Positions 57,734 through 64,000 of a stretch of DNA of 64,000 nt are shown in pieces (within the stretch, counting starts at the first letter, position 1; each line of letters begins with the position of its first letter). The position numbers and the translations under genes were made by a program. This stretch comes from Agrocybe praecox. Taxonomy: Eukaryota; Basidiomycota; Agaricomycetes; Agaricales; Agrocybaceae. The notes beneath the pieces are model-generated. The model made no database searches. It was not told the origin of the DNA and saw only the letters and a list, made by a program, of their open reading frames with translations. Location of the stretch: NCBI GenBank assembly GCA_964017145.1, contig OZ024844.1, positions 2,108,001 through 2,172,000 of the forward strand, read 5' to 3'.

Positions 57734-60700
57734 TCATTGGGTAATTTTGCGTCGGAGACCTTCCTGGATCTCTGAAAGCTGTCGCGCGGTGTCGATTGTG
57801 CCAAGTCCCGGAAGGATGGCAAGTCGTTGCTTAGTCGTATTGAGAGATTGCTGGACAGTGGGGATAACCCGAGGAATGAAATCCGAGATGAGCTTGTCCT
57901 AGAAAGATTAAAGATTTAGAAAACAAATATCCAAGAAATCTGAACTGAGCTTACATCAGGACGCAAAAGACTCGAGACGCGTTGCAGCCACCACAGAGAC
58001 GTCTTGAAGCTCTCGTCATTAGGTGCTGTTTCACCAATGACCGCTGACAACTAAAGATACCATTAGTAACTCTTCTATGCGTTTTAATCACAACTTACTC
58101 GGTGAACGAGAGTCAAGATAACTGCCTGAGATACAAGAGGTTGCCCATTAAGGGGGAAAACAAGGTCTGGGTTTGTCATGGACAAAAGTTCGCGAAGCTT
58201 ACTAGGGTCTTGTGAATGCAAGACTCCAAGGTAACTTTCATCCCACTGATCTGGCTTCAAGGGAGGAGTCCGTTCTTGTTGAGGTTGGCTAGTGGGTGGC
58301 TGGGGTAGTTGGGCAGGATGAGAAGCTTGAGGAGCAGCTATGGTAGGAGGATACCATGGTTGCTGAAGCAGGGGAGCAACTTGAGGAGGTGGCTGCTGGA
58401 AAGTGGGATGAGGTTGAGGGCCATACTGAGGAACAGGTGGATTCGCAGGGGGCATATTTCCTTGTCGAAGATGTTGGGCATTCATGTTACCCTGTTGTGG
58501 AGGTAGAGACTGACCACTTCCAGAGCCCTGTTGTTGTGGAGCTTGCTGTAGATGGTGCAATGGTGGCGGGGGAGGACCGTTGACGCTCAAGAACTTCACT
58601 TGTTCAGACAAGTTGCGAACAGTATGCTCCAATTCCCGAATGGTAGCTTCCTGACTCCGTAATGCCTCGTTATGCCAATTGCTCAACTCGCCCTTGACAG
58701 AAGCGATCTCATTCCTGAACTCACGGAGAAGCTCTTGGTGCATACCAGCAGTTTGCTGAGAGTGGAACTGGAGGAAGTTTGTTGTCAAAACTTCCTTGAT
58801 GTGCCTTTCCACGGCGGGAGTCATGGTGTTGGTGATGATGTTGGCGAAATGGTTCGAAACATTGGGTCGCAAGAGAAGTTTCTCCATCTCAACAGGTAAA
58901 GTCTGTACAAACTGATAAGTGCCTGATGAAGATAGAATTTTCTTTCACGTACCCTGTTAATGGCGTCGATTAAGCCAATGCCAATTTGATCGTTGAGCGC
59001 TGCTTTGACTTCATTCCTTGTGATATTTTCAAGCGACGGCAGAACCGAATTCTGAACCTCATTCTTCACAGCCATTTCAACAACTCTGGTGGTATTCCTA
59101 GTTAACTCTGTCGAGATGAGCTTCAAGATCTTCTCCTGTCTGGCAAAATCTTCGGCTTGCTCATGCATACGTGTTTCCTCAAAGCGTTGATCTATATCGT
59201 AACTGTTAGCCATAAGATTCGAAAAAATCCAAGAGAACTCACGTTGTTTATCCATTTCCTTACTGATAAGCTTACCAATGCGGCTGTGCAAGCTTTCTTC
59301 AGTCTTCTTGATTTCCTTCGACAAGGTCTGGCCGAGCATTGAATCATTAACGCTAGAAACATCATTTTGCTCGGCCGTCCTCTTGGAACCTTTCCCAGAT
59401 TCCTCTTTCTCCCTCCAGTTGACGTTCTTTCCTTTGTTGCTCCCCTTACTCTTGGTGTCCGAAAGACGGGTTTCGGAGTACTCGTTCTCCACATCATCAG
59501 AAGTAGGTGTGCGAGCGCGTGCCGGGACAAATGAAGGAGGAAGGTTCTGGGGAACTTGAGGAGCAGGAGCAGGGATGGGCGGCAATGGCTGTCGTGGTTT
59601 TTCGGGAATATGGGCAGGAGGAAGGAAGTCGAAAGCAGGATACTTGCTTTCGCATGAAACGAGCGCGTTGTCATACCACTCTTTGCGAATGAGGACTTGA
59701 TCAACCCCTGATGAATGAACAGAGAAGCCGACAAGAGCAAGTTCGCCCGGTGCAATCTTGGCAGCAATGCAGGCAGCATGAGCTTCGTCACCGTGAGGAT
59801 CGGCATCTGCGGATAGTATCACGAAATGGATAGTTGGCTTGATTCCAGAGAACTCGACGACCTGGTCGATGTAACCACGAACACCCTCTTCTACACCACC
59901 AAAGGACGGTTCAATATGGATCTTGAGGGCAATCAAACTCTCTCGACGGCTGTTGGCCACCCACAAAGTTTGTATCCTCGAGTCATATGTGATATGTCCA
60001 AACATTTCAGGATCCTCTTGGTTGCCGTTGACGAAATTAATAGTGGACAGAACAGCTTTTGTGGATAAGGATAGAAGTTGGAACACAGTTCCATTCTTCC
60101 TTCCAATAACAATGCCACCGTCGACGTAAGTCAATGAGGAAGGGATATCGTCCCCGCGGATCTTGTGGCTTGTATACGGTAGCCTGTCACGCATATTCCA
60201 GATTGTAAGAGTCGAGTCCTCTGAAACAGTGGCCAAAGCGTAGTGCACGACATCAAAATCGAAGGAGACGATGGACTAGAAGAACAATGTCAATTATTTT
60301 TGTAGTTAGATGAACTTCACAATACTTACTGTAGCCACGTTAAAGAGTTCACCGATGTGATGCAGGTCGGAATGAGGCAAAGGTTGACCATGGAGAGCGA
60401 TAGTGTTCATTAAGTCAATAACAAATATCCTATCTTCTGCTGCAATGGCAAGTGTGTTCTGATCTTTGGGGTGCCATTTGACGGCACGTATAGCATCATG
60501 GTGATCTGTGGTAGGGGGGACACACAATAAGAGACGCCCTCTACATCCACAAGATATTAGAGATAAATGCAAAAAATAAAAATCGGGTGACTTACGGGAC
60601 ATCGTCAGTGATAACCTCTGGCAACTCCCACACGATAAAGCCTCCGTCAGAGGTGACTCCAGCAAGTCTATTACCGTACACAGCCATATCAACCACACTT

Positions 60701-62403
60701 GCAGCTTGAGAAAAGACCTGAGGAAGTGTGAGTAAAGTGCGATCTCCACTCGAGCGAGAGATAACTCGAACGCGTCCTATATCGACCCTTGAGCATTCAT
60801 AAAACGTATAAAAAACAGTTGAAGCATACCACGCGTCATTGCATATGCAACCCAGTGTGTTGCACCAATCGTTGATCCAGGTAAGAAGACAGGGTCCTGT
60901 TTAACAAGTGCAATAGGCGTCCATTTGACAGATTCGCGTGCTTGAATTTCTTCTAATGGTTGTGACACATCAAAGTTAATCGTCTGCGATTGTGGACTAT
61001 AGAGAGAGATGGTTAATTGGATGGGATGTATACACAGCAACAAAACTTACATTGGACTTGATTGAGCTTTGTTGTTTGAATTAAACTTCAGAGGCTGAGA
61101 TTGAGTAACTTTCTGACGACCTCCTTGGTTCTGCGCTTGCGGTTGGCTTTGACCCTGCCCGCCTCTGGGACCAGGAGAACCCTCTTTGTCGCGACGATTA
61201 CCAGAAGGGAAAGTAACGACACCCGTATATGCGTCGGGAGCACGGGGCTGTGGACGATGAAGAGGTTGGGGCTTAGGAGGCGAAGCATGAGGAGAAGAAC
61301 TACGGTTCGGGATGACTACAGGTTTGCTAGCTGGAATCGGAGGTAAAGGAGCCCTGGGTGAATGTTCGCCTTGCGAGTAATCGACACCGCTCAAATACGC
61401 CTCATAAGCCGGTGGTTGGGGCGGTATTGGCGCTGGCTGTCCGCGCGTCAAATTTTCCAAAAGGTTTTCAACCGACTGCCTTTTTGGGTCAGGAGCACTC
61501 GTCCAAGAACCTGAGTCCTCATTTCCACTGGATATACTAGATGACTGAGTGGGCACGGGCTTCTTCTTGATGGAGCCTGTTGTAGCAGAAAGATGGTCAA
61601 ATGGAGAGGTAAACTCAAATATAGACCTCCGAGGGGAAGGTGGTTGTTGCAAAGGCTGTTGCAAGGATGGAGGCGGAGGCGGCTGAGCAGGCTGCTGCAT
61701 AGGACGGGCTCTGGGAGATGTCTCATTTGAATGATCATATTGATTGAAGTTGCGGTATTCATCGCGCTGGGGATAAGGAGGGGAAGGTGCTGGTTGCTGC
61801 TGGTTGCTTCTTTGCGTATCGGAAAATCTTGAGGAATTCCTAGAAATAGTAAACAAGGCCGCTGACTTGAGAAAGAAGCGAATATACACACCCTGATATC
61901 ATCTGTTCCAACATTTTCGTTGTTTCATTGGACGGAGGAGATGCATTTGATCGCTGGGATGAACCGGGCGGAGTTGGGACCTGCTGGGGGTGAGACTGCT
62001 GCAGAGGAGGTTGCTGCTGCAGTGGCTGCTGTACTGGTTGAGCTGGTTGCAGAGGAGGTCGATTAGCTGCAGGAGGACCACCGATTAACGCCAGCAAAGC
62101 ATTCTGTCGGTCGGTAACGTTGCTTGCGTTCGGAGACGAACGGTTGGCTTGTTCCTCGGAGAGAGATACGGGAGGGTTGCTCGCAGGGGTATCATACGTT
62201 TCAACTGGATGAGATTCAAGATTTACTGGTCTTTCATTATTTGTCGTCGGGTTTGGGAGGTTCTGGAATAGAGAGTCGATGAGACTGGGGGTAGAATTGT
62301 TGGCAATATGCTGGACAGAAGCATATGGCTGAACGGATGAGTGATTTGGAGGAGTAGAATTCCTAGAAAAAAGCGATTCGTGCAGATCTGCACGGTTATC
62401 CAT
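57734..62403 (-). CDS. EDC4: EDC4-like enhancer of mRNA decapping (WD40 plus C-terminal alpha domain)
   Basis: About twelve exons encode a protein of roughly 1,300-1,400 residues. The N-terminal 450 residues are Gln/Pro/Ser-rich and disordered (FSDTQRSNQQQPAPSPPYPQ). The WD40 region starts SPQSQTINFDVSQPLEEIQA and has VKWHPKDQNTLAIAAEDRIF, FDFDVVHYALATVSEDSTLT, IWNMRDRLPYTSHKIRG and LWVANSRRESLIALKIHIEP. A low-complexity linker and long coiled coil follow (EIKKTEESLHSRIGKLISKE; SNWHNEALRSQEATIRELEH), then a Q/P-rich stretch and a C-terminal helical domain, LHSQDPSKLRELLSMTNPDL, LSQAVILTLVHR, SLLRPDDKLISDFIPRVI. This domain order is that of EDC4/Hedls/Ge-1, which scaffolds Dcp1-Dcp2 in P-bodies. 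Baker's yeast lacks a direct homologue. The stop is at 57734-57736. Confidence 0.87.
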
Positions 62404-62671
62404 GTTCTGTATGAGGAAGAGAGGAAGAGTCGCAGTCTAATTTTCAGCACACACCACCCACGCAACACGAGGCGCAGGCGTGGTTCGGCTTCATCCGCTT
62501 TCCTTTTCCGGTAATCTCTCCTTAATCAAAATAGGGTTCCTCCAACGGTTCAAAGGATTTATGTTGCCAGACCGCATGACCTCTGACTTGTAAACATCTG
62601 CAAATACTTGAGATTAGGTATAAAAAGCACTCTCAATTCTCAATTCCTCTTCATTCCCTACGCACTCAATC
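62404..62671. promoter_or_regulatory. Bidirectional promoter, EDC4 / metallothionein
   Basis: 268 bp between the EDC4 ATG and the metallothionein ATG, including the TATA box at 62619-62625. Metal regulation is expected from the family, but I do not see an unambiguous metal-response element. Confidence 0.5.
62619..62625 (+). promoter_or_regulatory. TATA box of the metallothionein gene
   Basis: TATAAAA 47-53 bp before the ATG, the best core promoter match in the window and consistent with an inducible gene. The following caattctcaattcctcttc tract is CT-rich. Confidence 0.6.
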
Positions 62672-62885
62672 ATGCAATCGGTGCCCCCCACTTTCTTCAC
62701 TTCTGTCATATCCCATGCTAATTTGTTAATCGCAGATCACCACCGTCCCCGTTTCCAACCAAGGCTGCGGCAGTACCTCTTGCGGCTGCGGTGCAAAGTG
62801 AATATACTTTCAATGCTCGCTGTTCACAAGATTTACTGATTCTTTACCCAGCTGCGCCTGCAAGCCTGGAGAATGCAAGTGCTGA
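62672..62885 (+). CDS. Copper-type metallothionein, 34 aa
   Basis: Three exons: MQS, then ITTVPVSNQGCGSTSCGCGA with the first base pair of a codon, then the Asn-Cys junction and CACKPGECKC. The seven cysteines are arranged C-x4-C-x-C-x3-C-x-C-x4-C-x-C. The length and CxC pattern match small fungal copper metallothioneins such as those of Neurospora and Agaricales (7 Cys). The introns (62681 to 62734, and 62798 to 62850 approximately) are GT-AG and in frame. It should bind Cu(I) in the cytosol and protect against metal excess. It is too short for ORF calling, and the intact frame plus TATA box argue it is expressed. The stop is at 62883-62885. Confidence 0.85.
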
Positions 62886-63039
62886 ACAGACTCCATGCTC
62901 TTTGATCCAACATACTGTAACGTTATTATCGTGCTTGCGGCACACATTCAAGGAGTTGTAAAGACAAAAAAAAAGGGGCTGAAATATCGTCAATGTAGTG
63001 CTTGTGCTTCAGAAATTGAATTAACGTCCATGCTGCTTT
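62886..63039. other. Convergent 3' spacer
   Basis: 154 bp between the metallothionein stop and the RabGGTase alpha stop. Contains an A9-G4 tract (62967-62979) only. Confidence 0.4.
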
Positions 63040-64000
63040 CTATGAGCGAATTTGCACACCTAAGTCCTGATAGCGCCTCCGCCTTGGTGGATCAAGTTCC
63101 TGAAGTTGTTCCAACAGAGATCGGATCTCTTGCGATAAGAACTCAAAATTAACCTCTGATCTAAATTTCCTGGCAAGGAGACTTTTGTAATGAATCATAG
63201 ATTCAATACACCCTATCCGTATATCGTTAGTCGCGTCTCAAGACCAGACATTGATACGACGTCATACATTTACTATCCGGCTGCTCTTCCAGCAATTCCT
63301 GAATTGCAGATATTTCACGGTCAAGTAACTCTTTTCTTTCATCTGCGGAGTGATGATCAGTTTTTGCACTTTAATTCAACATGAGTTCAGGACACCTGTT
63401 CCCACTAGCCAGCGATGGTACATCCAAACGCTCTGGTCGTTTGGATCGGTATACATGGCGTTCCTGAGCAATTCAAACTCTGTGCGTATCAATTAATCAA
63501 AAGCCGGCACTAGAATACGGACTGTATTGAATATACGTACCTTGCTCCCGCGATTTCGATTCATCTAGCTTGCCACTTTTCCATAAGGACGTTAACGTTT
63601 TTGAACGCTGATGCCAGGCAGAGAAATTGGAAAAGTTGGCCCCAATTTTCTTAGATGTGTATGTCAACTCTGTAAATTCGGACCGAGGCACAGGAATGCC
63701 GGATAGAATATATCGCCTATAGTCCCAGGCATGAACTTGTCAATAGAAAAAAACCCATTAAAATAAAACAAAAGAGGTGCATATAAGGAGATCTCACAGT
63801 TTCTTGGGTCGGCATCCAACATCTTTTCGACCACAAATAATTCTTTTTCCCATGCGCTTTGTTTCCATGCGGTGAAATTGTCGCTATTCTCGCCTCCTGG
63901 TCCACTGGGAATATTCTCCAAGCACCAGATGCGATGATTCCATAACCAATAGACTTTCGGATGTGCTTTCAATGCAGACATCGTCATCGCCAAATCATCC
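63040..64000 (-). CDS. BET4: Rab geranylgeranyltransferase alpha subunit, C-terminal part (truncated by window end)
   Basis: The 3' portion of a minus-strand gene that continues past 64000. Prenyltransferase alpha repeats are visible: MSALKAHPKVYWLWNHRIWC, DNFTAWKQSAWEKELFVVEK, DPRNC, FSNFSAWHQRSKTLTSLWKS, EFELLRNAMYTDPNDQSVWM and YHRWLVGTG. Then come DHHSADERKELLDREISAIQ, KWCIESMIHYKSLLARKF and DPPRRRRYQDLGVQIRS with stop 63040-63042. The W-x-W-H-R and N-x-A-W repeat pattern is diagnostic of the farnesyl/geranylgeranyl transferase alpha family, and the last segment (ESMIHYKSLLA, DPPRRRRYQDL) fits the Rab-specific subunit Bet4. With the beta subunit and Rab escort protein it prenylates Rab GTPases, including YPT1 in this window. 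The N-terminus is outside. Confidence 0.88.

Noticed and set aside
1..64000. Transposons, CRISPR arrays, rRNA genes, viral or toxin genes
   Set aside because: No reverse transcriptase, transposase, integrase, LTR, repeat-spacer array or rRNA sequence was recognised in any reading.

Overview
The window is nuclear DNA of a filamentous basidiomycete, most likely an Agaricomycete (mushroom-forming fungus). The evidence is dense short introns (mostly 45-65 bp, GT-AG with a few GC-AG), head-to-head gene pairs sharing very short promoters, and the gene families themselves: QCR10, MSS51, Sft2, a seven-cysteine metallothionein and an Agaricomycete-style Zn2Cys6 regulator. I rebuilt gene models by hand, joining exons across introns. 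Most real genes are therefore longer than any single open frame, and a few (QCR10, the metallothionein, a 59-residue protein, two zinc-ribbon proteins) show up only once exons are joined.

Layout. 0-8 kb: CHORD-CS co-chaperone (-), SLC25-type mitochondrial carrier (-), ALKBH7-like mitochondrial dioxygenase (+), a 59-aa protein (-), and the TOR subunit LST8 (+). 8.7-15.9 kb: glutamate synthase GLT1 (+). 16-24.6 kb: MSS51 (-) head to head with HIS3 (+), then an M13 metallopeptidase (-) and an MFS transporter (-). 24.8-29.8 kb: a CUE-AlkB-GRF nuclear dioxygenase (-) head to head with an M24 metallopeptidase (+), then a small unknown gene (-). 29.8-32 kb is gene-poor. 32-36.5 kb: long-chain acyl-CoA synthetase (-) and a penta-EF-hand protein (-). 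37.4-43.7 kb: HAD hydrolase (+), QCR10 (-) head to head with NOP16 (+), and a Zn2Cys6 transcription factor (+). 44.2-48.6 kb: two tandem zinc-ribbon paralogues (+), Rab GTPase YPT1 (+) and mitoribosomal protein mL49/IMG2 (+). 48.7-57.3 kb: an RS/RD-rich protein (-) head to head with SRP receptor alpha (+), a mucin-like single-pass membrane protein (-) head to head with glyoxalase II (+), and Sft2 (-). 57.7-64 kb: EDC4-like decapping scaffold (-) head to head with a metallothionein (+), then the C-terminal part of Rab geranylgeranyltransferase alpha (-), which runs off the window.

The genes are core housekeeping functions, not a biosynthetic or mobile cluster. Thematic links exist but are probably coincidental. 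Membrane traffic is represented by YPT1, its prenylation subunit BET4, Sft2 and the SRP receptor. Nitrogen and TOR signalling appear as LST8 next to GLT1. Mitochondrial function covers the carrier, ALKBH7, MSS51, QCR10, mL49 and GLO2. Two AlkB-superfamily dioxygenases of different subfamilies are present. I see no transposon, CRISPR, rRNA or convincing tRNA.

The points most worth a second look are a 6-nt micro-exon and dual start codons in GLO2, a 13-nt micro-exon in YPT1, three GC-AG introns that the reading frame requires, the CUE-AlkB-GRF fusion, the paired zinc-ribbon genes, and a possible frameshift in the MFS transporter. I did not find a clearly novel multi-gene system.
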